Shown here in pieces: positions 13,573 to 26,919 of a stretch of 64,000 nt of DNA. Position 1 is the first letter of the stretch, and each line of letters opens with the position of its first letter. The notes under the pieces were generated by a model, which was not told the origin of the DNA, did no database searches, and was given only the letters and a program-made list of their open reading frames with translations. Source of the DNA: Hybos culiciformis (Eukaryota; Arthropoda; Insecta; Diptera; Hybotidae); assembly GCA_964007475.1 (NCBI GenBank), contig OZ023274.1:50921678-50985677 (forward strand). The letters run 5' to 3'. The translations under genes and the position numbers were made by a program.

Positions 13573-16500
13573 ACATGATCGACAAAGTTTTAGTGTAGAT
13601 ACTATACGTTTAGCTTACTAAAACTATTTATATAAGGAAAATGAACTTGATTAGTATCAAACATTGAATCGTAAACCAACGAGTTGAAAGAAACCTACAA
13701 TTTCTTAATAAAATTTGTCAACTTTAATAAAATTTATATATTTTTTTTTAAATTTTATTCCTAATTGAAAAAATAAGTTAATTCATTAGCATATAATAAT
13801 AATATCTTATTTTTAAACAGTATAAATATTCTCGTTTAACTTCATACTAATAATAATAATTATAGCTGAGCTTATAATTTTAGTGAAAAAAAATATATTT
13901 AAATTCCACTGACGGCAAAAACATTTATTTAATTATAATGATGATTGCAAATATTGAAACTGTTAATTTGTATTTTTAATAATTAAAAGTTAAGAATAAT
14001 AAAATAGTATCTCGAAACCTAAGTCAAACGTTATTTTTAAATTAAAAACTTGTCGCTTGTAAATCATGATAGAAATATAATGCTTCTTTTAATATCTTAA
14101 TTAATATTGTTTTTTAAATTTGTTTTCTATTTAAGGGCAGGTTTAGATTGCAGCTACGCGATAAGGTCGTCGATGATAGCGGAAGAATAGAATATCACTA
14201 TATTTTATGTTTTTGTTTTATGTTAATTAAGAATTCAATACAAGTAAATTTTGCATGAAAATTATTCAATAATCCAAGAACTTTTCAAGAACAACTAGTT
14301 ATCCAGAAACAATCCTCTCTTTAGTCTGTACAAAATAGAAGAAGAAACAAATCAAATACTTTAAATTATCAGATATTAATTCACAAGAGACTTAATTCTT
14401 TGCATTAGCCGAAGATTATCTGTGTTACATTGTTGTTTAGTGTACTTTAGAAACTTAAAGTATAAAACCTAAGAGAAATGGATTCTCGAATTAATATAAA
14501 TATGGTAAAATAACATTTACATAATAAAATTTTTCAAAAACTTAATTAATAAATATTTAAAACACAAAAAAGTTTTTAAGATAAAATTCCAAATCTTAGC
14601 TTTTGCTTTTTTGTTTTATATTTATTCCATTGAAGTCCTTCGTATCTAAGATTTTTGAGTTTTCGTTTTAAATTTCACTATTAGATATTAATTTGATTTT
14701 TATTAATTTCTTTTTTTTAATTTTTTTAAATTTTTTTTAATTTTTCTTAAAATAAATAAAAAGAAATGGTAAATATAAACATTTGAAAAAAAAAACGCTC
14801 AAAACAATAAAGAGAGTTTTAGATTAAATCATATGTTTTTGACAGTGCACTTAGTACGTAAAAATAATTACGTACCAAGTACTACACAACCATAAATTTA
14901 GTGCTCTTATTTTTTTTTATTTTTTTTTTTTTTCAATTTTTTTTTTTTGGTATAGAAACAGCGAACCTTTTCCAGGATAATTAATTTTATTTTATTTATT
15001 TTATGTATTTATTTCGGAAATAATATCTTTTTAACTAATTTTTTTTGGATTTTTATTTGTAGAATTTAAATTAAAGTAAAAAAAAAAAAAAAAATTTAAT
15101 AAAAAGAAAATGAAGTTTTTTTTAAAAAAGAAAATTTTTTTTCTTTACTTTATTTTTCTGCCAAACTGATTTTAAAGAAAATGATTTTTCTTCTTGGTTT
15201 TTTTTTTTTTTTGTTTTCCACCAAGTTTCTCAACTTGTTTTTTTTTTAACTTTTTTTTTTTTACTTGGTTCACTAAATTTTATTCTTTTTTCAATATATT
15301 TTATTTTATTTCAAAATTGTTAATAAATTTTCCTTATTTTTTTAATTAATTTTTGCTTTAAATCAAAAAATTTTCTTCTTTTTTTTTTGATATTATTTAT
15401 TACTATTTAAGAATAAGAGAAAATTCCTGTGCCCGTTCAATGCAATTTCAACTCGAAGACTGTGAGAGAGAACGCAATCCAACAGTTTTAATTTTTTTTT
15501 TTTCATTATAAATTTTATATTAAATAAAAAAAAAATTATTTAATGAAAAAAAAACAATTTTTTTTTTGCGGAGTTTTTACTGCGGCTGGGTTAAATATTG
15601 TTTTTTTTTTTTGTTTTAATTTTTAGTAGATACCTAAAGAGAAAATTTATTTTATTTTACCTCACAACATTCAACAATGTTGTTGCTGCTGCTACTGGAA
15701 AAAAAAAATTAATATTTTCTCAATTTTAAAATTGATATATTTTAATAAAAATGTATTTATTATAAACCATTTTTATTATAAATTTAAAAAATATATAATT
15801 TTTTTTTTACCAAAACTGATCTAACTACATCGTAAATGAATTTAGTCACTATCGTCACGTCTTGTATGTGTTGATATTTAGAAAATTTTTATATGGAAAT
15901 TACTTTTTTTTGTTTTAATCCTAATCTTTAAGTTTAAATTTAAGAATTTTCATAAAGTTTCATACATTTGTTATGACTTTATTATGCCTACGAGATGCTT
16001 TCAATGTATTTATAAAGGGCTTGAAATTTATATCGGGGCTGATTGAGTCATTTTGGCATAACAGTTCAACTGGTTACATGTATATGGTTTTCATACATAA
16101 AAGTCAATTAAGTTAAATGATCTATCTCACTACATGTCAAAATGGGAAATTTAAATTAATTTTAGTAAATTGTTTCAGTAATGTATAGTGATTAGTTGTC
16201 GTGTATACATTTAAAATAAAATACTTACTACTTTGTAATTTATCATATGATTGATGGTCGAAAATGTTTTACGTACCTGTAAATAAAACAAAAGTAGATT
16301 GGATTAGAAAATTTTAATATTACTCTAATCTTTTTGTAATCTATTTTTAGTTTTAACTATGATCACTGTCATATTATAATACATATATAATATTTACACT
16401 ATAATATTACTCTGAATATACCTATCTTAGTATGGATTACATATTTTCACGTTCCAGTCACGTTTACTTTATCATAGATGCAAGAATAAATTTTGTATAA

Positions 16501-19500
16501 TTAAATAGAAAAGATCGTATTGGAATATATGTATGTGTATTTCTTATTGGAAATCTTGTATAAATATCTCGAAAAAACGTTTTGAACATATTATAGAAAA
16601 ATAAATTTTCCAGAATATTTAATATCGATCTCAGTTCCAACAAATATTGGCAATTTAATGACTTCCAATTCTATCCCAAAGATCTTTTGGCATTTGTAGT
16701 AGAAAGACAATAATAATTTACATTTTGTTCAAATCGTGTGTATGTATAACATTAAATAATATTTCTCCGTTGAAAAAAACAAAAAATAAATAAAAAAAAA
16801 ATTATTAGATATTTTTATGATAAAGTTTTTGATATTCTGAACATGTGCAGGTAAAAAAAAAAAAAACTAAATAAAAATTGGAAAGGAAATGTTATAGAGC
16901 TTTTTTTGGTGAAAAAAAAAACAAAAAATTTATTGTAGTAATGTACACACATAAACGACGACAACTTATGGTGAATGAAAATTTTTTAAGTATACGAAAA
17001 AATATATAAATGAAAAAAAAAATGGAAAAACATAGCATAAATATTTCATAAGATACACTGAAACGAATATTAATGGTTAAATTATAATAATTATATTTAA
17101 TATTAAGAAGAATGAAAAACACAATTTTTTTTTTTCATTTTCATTTTTTTCATTTTCATTTTCCATTTTCAATTTTGTGGTAATCTGTTCCGAAATTGAA
17201 TATGTAAATTGATTAAATTATATGCGAAAAAATGAATATTATTTTTGTGCTTACTTTTATATTTAAAATGCCTACAGAGAGGACACGTTTTCCTATTCTA
17301 AATTAATTCAAATTATGTCTGTGAAAATGTGTAAAAAAAAAATACAAAATGTTTCAATTACAATTTCATACTTGATAAAGAAAATCAAGAAATTTTTATT
17401 TTATTTTTTTTCTTCATTATATTTGTGGGTGAATTTCTTTTTTACTTGAATAAAAGAAAATACGGAATCTTCAGAAAATTATAAAATCAGTTCTTGATCA
17501 AAAAACCAAGATTTGAATCTTTCTTGCCATGGCATAATGACACTAAGTATGTATGTTATTACGAAAATCAATACTTGCAACTTATGGTTCAATTGAACGA
17601 GATTTTTTCAATTTTCAAGATTTTAAAATATGAAGAAAATAAATTATTTATTTAATTTTTGTAACTCTTTGTTTTATTTTAAATTTTAAATTACATTTTA
17701 GAGATTCCATTCGGAATTTTGTTATATTTTATTTTGAAAACAACAAGATGAATTGAGGACGTATTTCTCTAAAATCATAATATCAGGGCTGAATTTCGTC
17801 CATTGAGGACGCGTTAGTTTAATATCTCACCCCACAAAAATCATTTTTCAACTTTTCACAATCCATGAAAAATGAAAATAATTATTTGATTATTAAAGTA
17901 ATAATTTTGCATTTAGTCCTTCAAATAAATGCATTTATTTAAGTTCTATGAGGACGATTGAAGGACATAATATCTAAAATTATTAGTTAAACATTCAATT
18001 TATTGCCCTTTTATATAGGCCATTATTTTCACATATTAAAATTTCATTTTTTTTTTTTTTATGTATTTCTATTACCATTTTTATAACATATAATAATTTT
18101 TAAAATTTATGAAACAAAATACTATTATTTTTATTAATATACTTATTTATTATATATTATATAATATAAGTTGTTATTAAATTTTTACTCCTTGAGAAAC
18201 GATTATAATATTTAGGTATGTATTTTAAAATGTTAAAAAACGACTTTGAAACAATTAAGAATTCGTGTTAAAAGAATAATAATTAGCATAATCTTAATAA
18301 AACCGCGTATTTAAACTTTTTTCATTTCATCGCAGAATGTATATAAAAAGCAAATTTAACATTATAAGAAATAAAAAACAAGATAATTTATGAAATAATT
18401 TTGTTAAATTTGAATATTTCAGATAATATTTTAATCTGCAAGAAAAACTGACATTTAAAATCTTTATCTTTTAATTTAAATGCAATATTTTTTACGGAAT
18501 TATGTTATTTCAGCCAAATGTAATGAAATTTAGTTAATATTGTATTTTTAATTTTTTTTTTATTATTTTTTGAGAGGAAAATATTGTGTTCTTGTATATC
18601 TTGCCACAAAAAATTACTGTCTAATATTGATAATAACTATTATATATTGTGAACATTGTACAATATATATTCTCCTTGGGTCACAAACATCGAATGTTTA
18701 CCCTGTGAGCATGAATTTGGTGAATTAACTCTTATTTGACGACGTTATAGAATATTGAACGCGAACTTCAGAAATTAAATAGAGAGACTAAAATTTTTGG
18801 AGCAGTACCAAATTTATGACTTGTAAAATGCCAACACCACCCTCTTATTAAGCAAATCAATACTCTTTTTTGGGAATTAGCTGCTTAAGATATTGAGTCA
18901 ATATTCCAAAAGTAAGTAACTAGTATTCTAATCTTTTCTTGCTTGGTACACATCATTATGAAACTTGGTCTCTAATTTTAAGTGAACCCAATGATTTTAT
19001 TTTTTCTACATTTTAAAGAATAAAAGAAATTTATGTTTTATTTTTGCAACTTAATGAAAACTTTAACTTTTTGTTCATAATTTTTAATGAAGAAAAAACA
19101 TTTTTTTTATACTTATATGTATAATAAAATTATGCAAATTATGCACACTCTGTAAAATTACATTTAATTCATAGTTTTTTTTTTAACAACCTATTTCTAA
19201 TTTATTTTCTTAAATTTATTAGTTATAATAATGCACAACAGTTTTAGCCTTTAAACGAAGCCTTTAGTTAGAAGAAGGCAAAAAAAAAAACAAATAGTGT
19301 TTGCATGTCGACCAATTTGTTTGAAGAAATTTATATTTCACATAGGTATTAAAATAATAATTTTTTTTTTAGGTCAAATTAGAACAATATTTATTCCAAG
19401 AGGCATAATTTTATATGGTCATTCAACAAATAAATTTTTTATTATAATTTTTCTTCATAAAGTTTCAAGAACGAATTTTAAATTCATAAAATTATTATAA

Positions 19501-20977
19501 ATAAGTGTATATAAATGAAAAATTTGGTTTAATGCATTTTCAAATTATTTTCAAAATTGCAAATTTATGACACACCTTCCTTCCAAAAAAAAAAAACTTA
19601 TTATAGTTGCTACTGCAATCTCATCTAAGCATAATATTATCTTGTTGCGGCGAAGTGACTTGAAGAGATTTAAGAGTTCATTAAAACTCCATTTTTTTTA
19701 AGGCGTAATTTCTAACTTCAATTTAATTTAACTACTATGTTTTCAAAAACCTGCTCATTAAATTGTCATTCGCCAAAATTGGAGTGTTAAAATATTTTGA
19801 AAATTAATTTTGATTAAATCTATAAAAAAAAAAAAAACCGAAAAACAGTGACTCTTAGAAACTCATTAGAATCAGTGAAGAATGAAAAAATTTCAGATTT
19901 TCATTTCAGATAAAAAACTTTATGAACGAAAGAAAAAAAATATTATATGTACCTAGTACCTACATATGTATTCTATACATAAATTTTCATTATGAAAATT
20001 TTTATGCTTTATTAGTATTTTTATTTGGTAATAAAAGAAAACTTGTAGATATCGTCTGCAAATTTCTCTTAAAATCTCTTAAAATTCATAAAAATTTATG
20101 TTTACCGTGAGAAAACACCATCTGGGCAAAAATTCAGAGACACCAAAAATACGAGAAAAATATGAGAAATAAATTTAAAAAAAAAAGAGCTTTTTCTCTT
20201 CTCATTAAAAAAAAAAACAATATATTTGCAGTTTTGGAAAATTTTCAGGATTGGAATGGAAAAAGAAAATTTATTGAGCACACACAATTAAAATAAAAAG
20301 AAAAATTTTTTTTTTTTTTGTTTTTCAATGTACACGGTAGGTACATAAAAAATTTATCATATCGTTTTTGAAAAGCAGAAAAAAAAAGAAAAAACAAAAT
20401 GAAAAAAAAATTAACGTTAAGTGGAAAAAGTTACATTTATCTTTTTTATGTATCAAATAATGTCAAAAAAAGATATTTCATGATGGAAAAACAAAAAAAA
20501 AACAAAAAAAAAGTTTTAAAGTCATTCAAGAAAATAAAAAGGATGTATTTTCTCTCATTTTTTTTTTTTTTTTGTTTTCGAATAAAAAGAAAATGGAAAT
20601 TAGTTTTCCTTCAGGGCGCATGGCTTTTCTTCTGTACAAAGAAAAAAGATTTTTTTTTGTTTCTTTTGTAGAAAGAAAAATATTAATTTTTCTTTTCTTT
20701 TTTTTCATTTTAGATTTACCTAGCTAAATATACATTATATAAGTACATTTAGTTTTTCTGAGGTCCGTTTTGCCAACAATGTACACATGATAATATGGAA
20801 AAAATGTGTACAGATGTATAGATCTTATCAAATTCATTCTCGACTAAGTGCTTGAGGAAATAGAAAAAGAGAATTTTTCACATTTGTTCGATCATCAAAA
20901 CCACCAGGAATTAAATATCGATATAATGCACTAGCATAATATGGTACTCAAAGAATTGATACTTACCAATTTTTTGC
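13573..20977. other. AT-rich non-coding stretch
   Basis: No supportable gene. There are long T and A homopolymers, especially 14,900-15,800. A small 12-bp inverted repeat (CTTAGTACGTAA and its partner) sits at about 14,849-14,878. Around 15,425-15,485 and 15,675-15,700 the sequence is less monotonous (GAGAG and TTGTTGCTGCTG motifs), but I could not build an exon. Confidence 0.5.
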
Positions 20978-20985
20978 GTTTTAAG
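20978..20985. repeat. Left 8-bp target duplication of hAT element
   Basis: GTTTTAAG, identical to the 8-mer at 21,624-21,631 immediately after the element's right end. Confidence 0.9.
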
Positions 20986-21623
20986 CAGTGGCGGCCCGTG
21001 GAAGTTTTGAAAGAGGGTGCTGCAAAAAATAACAACCTCTTTTTTTTTAATTTTAAATGTTTTATGATATATAATACTCATATATCAGTTTTGAAAATTC
21101 AAAAGCAAACAAAATACCTATATCCCATATAAAAATTGTGCTGCTTCTGAAACATGTAAAGAATTACATTCAAAAAATCCCAAAAGAAACAAAAACAATT
21201 TCCCAAATAGGTACTTATTTGTTTTTAAATTTTTAAGAAAGTATACAGCCGCACTGCTTCTGTGGCAGTGTATTTTTCCTTACATTCAAGCCATGAAAAA
21301 AAACTTAACAGCAATAAAAATGTATTAAATTGTTCATGAAAAAAAAATTCCCTGCACTGTGAAATTCGCAGTTCCAAAAAATCTGTTAAAAAGATTTCTG
21401 CAGCTATTTTTGAAAAGTACTTTCTGTATTTTCTATATTTAATTTTCTGTAAGCCTAAAAGTAGGCTACTCTTGTTTATAAAATGTTACAGCAATTGCTT
21501 TTAAAAATAATTTTAAAGTGAGAAAAATTCAGAGCCTACAAAAAATTTTATTTATGAGTTCAATTTTTTGAAATTTCTTGAGGGTTCTGCAGTGTCGCAG
21601 CACCTATGTACGAGCCGCCGCTG
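20986..21623. mobile_element. Non-autonomous hAT-type element (638 bp)
   Basis: The left end CAGTGGCGGCCCGTGG and the reverse complement of the right end, CAGCGGCGGCTCGTAC, form an imperfect terminal inverted repeat. The CA...TG ends with a GGCGG core are typical of hAT transposons, and the element is flanked by a perfect 8-bp duplication (GTTTTAAG), the length hAT transposases make. The interior is AT-rich with GCTGC-type subterminal motifs and no transposase frame, so it must have been mobilised in trans. The perfect duplication suggests a fairly young insertion. Confidence 0.92.
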
Positions 21624-21631
21624 GTTTTAAG
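21624..21631. repeat. Right 8-bp target duplication of hAT element
   Basis: GTTTTAAG, the partner of 20,978-20,985. Confidence 0.9.
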
Positions 21632-23403
21632 TATACCAAATTAAGACTGAATTTGTAACAAACACTCTATACAATACAACAATTATAATAAACATTCTCC
21701 ACAATTAACTTTGTACATAAGTATTTAATCCCTATGATTACAACAAAGGATCTCCGTCCTATCTAAATTTCATTACATACCGAAAACATTATTTGATTCA
21801 TTCTATTCATTATTGATGTTACATTTTGTGTTTATTTAAATTTAAAAACAAAAATGTAGGAAAACATGAAATGATAAAAACATAAAAAAAAAAAAATGCA
21901 AATGGAAATCAGGTTTATTTAAAAAAAAAAATTATTATATAGGTATATATTGTGCAAACTGTCGTCGTCGACGTGCACATCTTCGTCCTTCTTGTTGTCG
22001 TAAATACAAATTGTATAACAACATAACCCCACAGCTCAAATAGGTGTATCTGCACATCTAGTAAACTTATGCGTGTATAAAAATGATTTTATTATACAAC
22101 AATATAATAAAAAACAAAAAAAAACAAATAAAATAAAAATAAAACATGAAATATTATCTGAATTCAATTTACAATTTTTTATGCTCTCTATCATCATTTA
22201 AAAAAATATTTTGATATTATACAATATATAGGTATCCAATAATATAATGAAAAAATATAAAATTGTTGAAAAATAAAAAAAAAAAAAATAAAAAAAAATT
22301 ATTTTTTAAAATATGGAATTCATTCCAATATTATAAAAAGCTTTTTTATTCGGTTTGTTTATTTTGTCTTCTCTATTATGAATATCTATATACTTATATA
22401 ATTTTTTAACGTAGATACTATTAATATATATATAAAAATATTTTAGTTACTTATATAATTTATGTACATTTATATATTTTGTTGCTATAGATAATTGTAA
22501 AATATACATAAACTTATGGATTATATATACACTTATATATAAACAATATTGTGTCTATTATTATTTCCATTTTCTCAGAAGTTATATGACTTAAACAAAA
22601 TAAAGTATTGTGTTTAATCAATTAGAAAAGCGAAATGGTATTTTCTATATAAGTAGTTAGCATAGAATATTAAACTTTATCTTCAAAAAAATTCTTAACA
22701 CAGTTATAAAAATATTTTTTTTTTGCGAACTCAAGTTAATATTGTGTTATTAAAAACATAAAAAATTTTAATGACTAATATTTAAAGTATATATGAATGT
22801 TATGTACGTATGAAAAGGAAAATAAGAAACCCTCAAATAAGGTTTAGTTGGTCTTTTTTCAAGCCATTTATTTTATTGCAATGACAAAGGACATTTGAGG
22901 TTTTATGACAAGAACTCGAGAAAAAAAAAATCGAATAGAAAAACCTCGAACAAATAACCTAAAGCAAAACGAACATAAAATTTAGACTACACAATATTAA
23001 TTATTATTATTAGAAAAAAACAGATGGGTGAAGGTCGATCTTATAAGGGGATCTTAGACTATTAAGAGAATGATTAAAATTAAAAATATTATTTGAACCT
23101 TTTAATTTGTTATAAAAAAAACTTGCGTAAATTTTTATGCTCCTTAAATCGAGTGAATATGTTTAAAAAAAAAACCAATTTAATCATACTTAGATACATA
23201 CATCATATAATAGTTGTATTAATGCCTTTCTTTAATAAGTTGTTTACCAAAAAATGTACATACACTTAATCTTATTTATTTGTGGGTCTCTTCACAAAAC
23301 ATATATGTATAAAATTAATATTTTTTTAAATAAGTAGTATCTTCAGGAAATAGATTTCCGAGAATTGTTTAAATACCTATTATAGATTATAATCAATCCA
23401 CTA
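21632..23403. other. AT-rich non-coding stretch
   Basis: No gene seen. A short GC-richer spot near 21,960-22,005 (GTCGTCGTCGACGTGCAC) stands out, but it has no reading frame around it. Confidence 0.55.
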
Positions 23404-23412
23404 CGAAAAATA
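23404..23412. repeat. Left 9-bp target duplication of the foldback transposon
   Basis: CGAAAAATA, identical to 32,431-32,439. Nine base pairs is the usual duplication length for Mutator-like and foldback elements. Confidence 0.85.
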
Positions 23413-24775
23413 GATTCCCGGACAGTTGCCCAAATGACATTTGCCAATCTGACATTTGCCCACGGACATTTGACAATCTGACATTTGACAATCTGACATT
23501 TGACAATCTGACATTTGACAATCTGACATTTGACAATATGACATTTGACAATCTGACATTTGACAATCTGACATTTGACAATCTGACATTTGACAATCTG
23601 ACATTTGACAATCTGACATTTGACAATCTGACATTTGACAATCTGACATTTGACAATATGACATTTGACAATCTGACATTTGACAATCTGACATTTGACA
23701 ATTTGACATTTGACAATCTGACATTTGACAATCTGACATTTGACAATCTGACATTTGACAATGTGACATTTGACAATCTTACATTTGACAATATGACATT
23801 TGACAATCTGACATTTGACAATATGACATTTGACAATCTGACATTTGACAATCTTACATTTGACAATCTGACATTTGCCAACGGATATTTGCCAACGGAC
23901 ATTTGCCAAACGGACATTTGACAATCCGACATTAGCCAACGGACATTTGCCAATTCTACATTTGCCAACGGACATTTGCCAATTCTACATTTGCCAACGG
24001 ACATTTGCCAATCCTACATTTGCCAACGGACATTTGCCAATCGGACATTTGCCAACGGACATTTGACAATATGACATTTGACAACGGACAGTTGACAATG
24101 TGACATTTGACAATCTGACATTTGACAATCCGACATTTGACCAGTTTTTTCGTTTTACAAAACTTACTTTTTTATGAAAAAATTTACTTTTTTTTTTGAA
24201 AAAATTTACTAACTTTTCGTTAGAATATTGCAGAAAAATCCTAGAATGTTGGAAATAAACCCCAGAACACGCAATTCGCAGTGTATTTATTCACTGTGAT
24301 TTATAAATATACTAGCTACTGTTTTACTTTTGCAAGTGGAATTTTTGTTATCAGGTTTATAGAAAATTTTAAAAGCCAGTTATTTTATAAATTTGGAGAA
24401 AACTAAAAATGAACAGGTTTCCAAACCAAACCAGATTTGTGTTTTTGATCATTTCCTCTTTTTATGTACAAAACTTGAATGAAATCGGACTCCAATCAGG
24501 TTTTAAAATAGCCTGTAATAACCCACGACCCGAGGTAAAGACATGGTGTAAGTTTGATCGATTGAGCGGTAACATATAAGCAGACATACAAACATACTTT
24601 AAGTTTTATATATATAAAAGAAGATAGAAGATATTTATAGTAAAAAAAATATGTAAAATGTGTGTATATAAAACCATAAAGTTAGTACTCTTTATAAGAT
24701 TTTACTAGATGAATTAATCTAAAAATGTAGGTAAATTATTGAAAATGCAGAATTACAAATTTTTTTAAAGGTTTT
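23413..24775. repeat. Left long inverted repeat (arm) of the foldback transposon
   Basis: From outside in: a short terminal segment, the minisatellite (23,421-24,142), then a unique flank (24,143-24,775). The flank is closely matched in reverse complement by 30,200-30,710 and 29,679-29,790. The arm lacks the 378-bp palindromic insertion found in the right arm. It also has a 9-base deletion (missing CGACTCTGA, near 24,319) relative to the right-arm copies. Confidence 0.9.
23421..24142. repeat. 15-bp minisatellite array, left
   Basis: Tandem copies of GACATTTGACAATCT with single-base variants (CTG, ATG, GTG, CTT, TTG in the last bases). Toward the inner end there are blocks of CCAACGGACATTTG and CCAATTCTACATTTG type. 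The unit is a multiple of three and has few stops, so long reading frames of 5-residue repeats arise on both strands. These are a by-product, not evidence of a protein. Confidence 0.97.
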
Positions 24776-24807
24776 TAAAAAATAAATATCATTTCGCAAC
24801 GATTTTA

Positions 24808-25340
24808 AAGAGTCAAATTCTTTAAATTTAGGAATATTCGGCGTTGTTGTTGAAATTTAGTAAATTTATAAGTTTAGTGTTGCGAATTTACACAAATTTT
24901 TGATTTAGTTTTAACACATGTATATAAATTAAATTCTTAATTTGAGTAATATTTATTTTAATATGGTAAATCTTAAACGACATAATGAGTAACTTTACGC
25001 GGCTGCTAACCAGAACGCAACGCCCTTTATTTTCGTTTGAATGTACAGTAGGTTGAGCCAATTCTTAAGTAAATTTAAATTGGATCAAGTCTTCTGTAGC
25101 TTCAAACAAAAATAAAAGGCATTGGCGTTCTGGTTAGCAGCCGCGTAAAAGTTATTCATTATGTTACCATATTTAAGAATTACCATCTTAAAACAAATAT
25201 TATTCGAATTAAGAAAATAATTTATAAACAATAAGCTATTTTTAAAATATCTTACATTTTTCAATGAAATTAGCAACACTGAAATTAGCTTAGGACTAAA
25301 TTACTAAATTTGATTAATAACGCTCAACATTTCAATATTA
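24808..25340. repeat. Inverted pair of transposase 5'-region fragments
   Basis: The segment from the AAAGAGTCAAAT motif near 24,810 through TTACGCGGCTGCTAACCAGAA (ending about 25,016) and on to about 25,040 recurs in reverse orientation at about 25,095-25,335, making a large internal palindrome. The same sequence occurs a third time, in direct orientation, at 28,427-28,690, where it leads into the transposase remnant. Each copy includes a candidate start: ATG at 24,984 (+), at 25,159 (-) and at 28,653 (+). The two intact starts encode MSDFYAAANQ and MNNFYAAANQ; the 24,984 copy has lost a T and is frameshifted. I read these as duplicated 5' ends of the element's transposase gene. Divergence between copies shows they are old. 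Confidence 0.75.
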
Positions 25341-25689
25341 TCTGAACTTGGACCTTAAAACTGACCTTAAAGCGGAACTGACCTGTATACTAACCTGTGA
25401 ACAGGCCTTACTCATACAAAAAAAAGGAAAAAAAATAACTAACCTTTGCGTAAAAGGCCACTTGCAGACAAAAAAGTTAGTTTACAGACAAAAAATGTCA
25501 GTTTGCCAACTTTTATGCTTTTTCCTTGCTTTTTTCTGCCTTTTTTCTATAAATTTGAAAATAAACAAGATGGAAAGAGTTTGTTTACACATCTTTTTTT
25601 TTAAGTGTCAAAAAATAGAGTGTGTACGGGTTTCGTTAAGGTGGCCTTAGGAATAAACCTTTGCAGACAAGTGCAGAAACGGTATTAGG
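25341..25689. other. Unassigned internal segment of the foldback transposon
   Basis: This 350-bp stretch contains repeated CTGACCTTAAAG-like and TTGCAGACAA-like words and a TAAGGTGGCCTTAGG palindrome. A 100-codon frame through it (25,348-25,650) has no recognisable domain. It may be debris of another insertion. Confidence 0.4.
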
Positions 25690-26233
25690 CTCTTTTAAAT
25701 TGGGTATTAATTTTTCTTTCTACGGGTTGTTTTGTTTTTCGCAAACCATTTCCTGCTCTTTTTATCGACTCCATGAATTCTGACCGCATGAATTATGACC
25801 ACGACTGGCGGTCAAAATTAATTTTCGAAATGAATTGACAATTTGACCGCGCCTCAATTTAGAAAAAAAAATTAATTTTGACCACGGCAAAATGTGCGGA
25901 CAAAATTCATTTTCAAAATGAATTTTGGCCGCGACTCTATTTAGAAAAAAAAATGAATTTTGACCGCGACAAAATTTGCGGCTGTATTATGCAGAAATAG
26001 TTTCATCAAAAATATTGCTTAACAAGTATTGAAAATAAAAACAGCTTTTTCATACATTTTGTAGGTCCAATTTTCTTTTTTAAAGAAGCGAATGGGACGT
26101 AGTAGGGGGCTGTCCTTTCGCGATGACGTTATCACCAAGAGGTACTATCGGCCATGGGGACTCAGGAGATATATGTCATTGAAAAACGTAACTGAAATGT
26201 TTTTGAAAAACGGTTTTTTGCAATTTTCTCGGT

Positions 26234-26670
26234 AAAGCCGGGATGTCGTTAAAACAGAATTTAGCAACAGAAACAGAATCCCATACATTTGAACAGAATT
26301 TATTCTGCGACAGAATTTTACAACAGAATTTAGCGACAGAAAAATTCATTCTGTCCACAGAATTTGAATAACCTCAAACGAGGTTATTTTCTGTTTCTGT
26401 TGCCAGAATGTCAATTGAATTTAATTTAATTTTTTTTTGTATTTGTTTATTTACGTTATTTCTAGTTTTATTTTGTCGGAAAATGGGGAAAACAATTAAA
26501 TAATAATAATAAAATAATTTTTAAAATCGTAATGACAAGTAAATCGTTCTGTTTCTGTTTTAAAGGCAGCAATCTCATGAGATTCTGACCAGAATTTCAG
26601 TAGCAGAATAAATTTTTCTGTCGCTGATTCTGTTCTGTTGCTAAATTCTGTTTTAACGACACCCGGGCTT
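26234..26670. mobile_element. MITE with long terminal inverted repeats (~437 bp)
   Basis: The left end, AAGCCGGGATGTCGTT followed by AAAACAGAATTTAGCAAC, is matched by the reverse complement of the right end, AAGCCCGGGTGTCGTT followed by the same word. The inner sequence keeps inverted similarity (AGCGACAGAAAAAT words), so most of the element can fold. Flanks are CGG on both sides, a possible 3-bp duplication. There is no coding frame beyond chance. Confidence 0.8.
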
Positions 26671-26911
26671 AACGGTACATTCTAGAATTATAATTTAATA
26701 AAATTACTTATGTTTTAAAAAAAAAAATCCAAAAATCTCCAAAAACTTCGGAGTAAATTGCATTTATAACTTTTTCACGCATTTGAACTTTTTATCTTAT
26801 ATTTTTGAAACGGCAAATGAAATCAACCCAATTCTTTAATTTTTCTAGAGGTGACAGTTGTACGAAACTTTAAAAAAAAAGTTATTTGAACAACATCCTT
26901 TTGAAAAAAGC

Positions 26912-26919
26912 CTAAAATC
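26912..26919. repeat. Left 8-bp target duplication of nested hAT element
   Basis: CTAAAATC, identical to 27,781-27,788. Confidence 0.88.

Noticed and set aside
20399..20708. Lys/Phe-rich frames of 60-90 codons on both strands
   Set aside because: Homopolymer-rich AT sequence; no domain and no splice or conservation signal.
23538..23921. Repeat-protein genes in the minisatellite
   Set aside because: All frames of a 15-bp unit with few stops stay open; no start context, promoter or non-repetitive domain.
23421..24142. CRISPR array
   Set aside because: The tandem units are contiguous 15-mers without spacers, and this is an animal genome.
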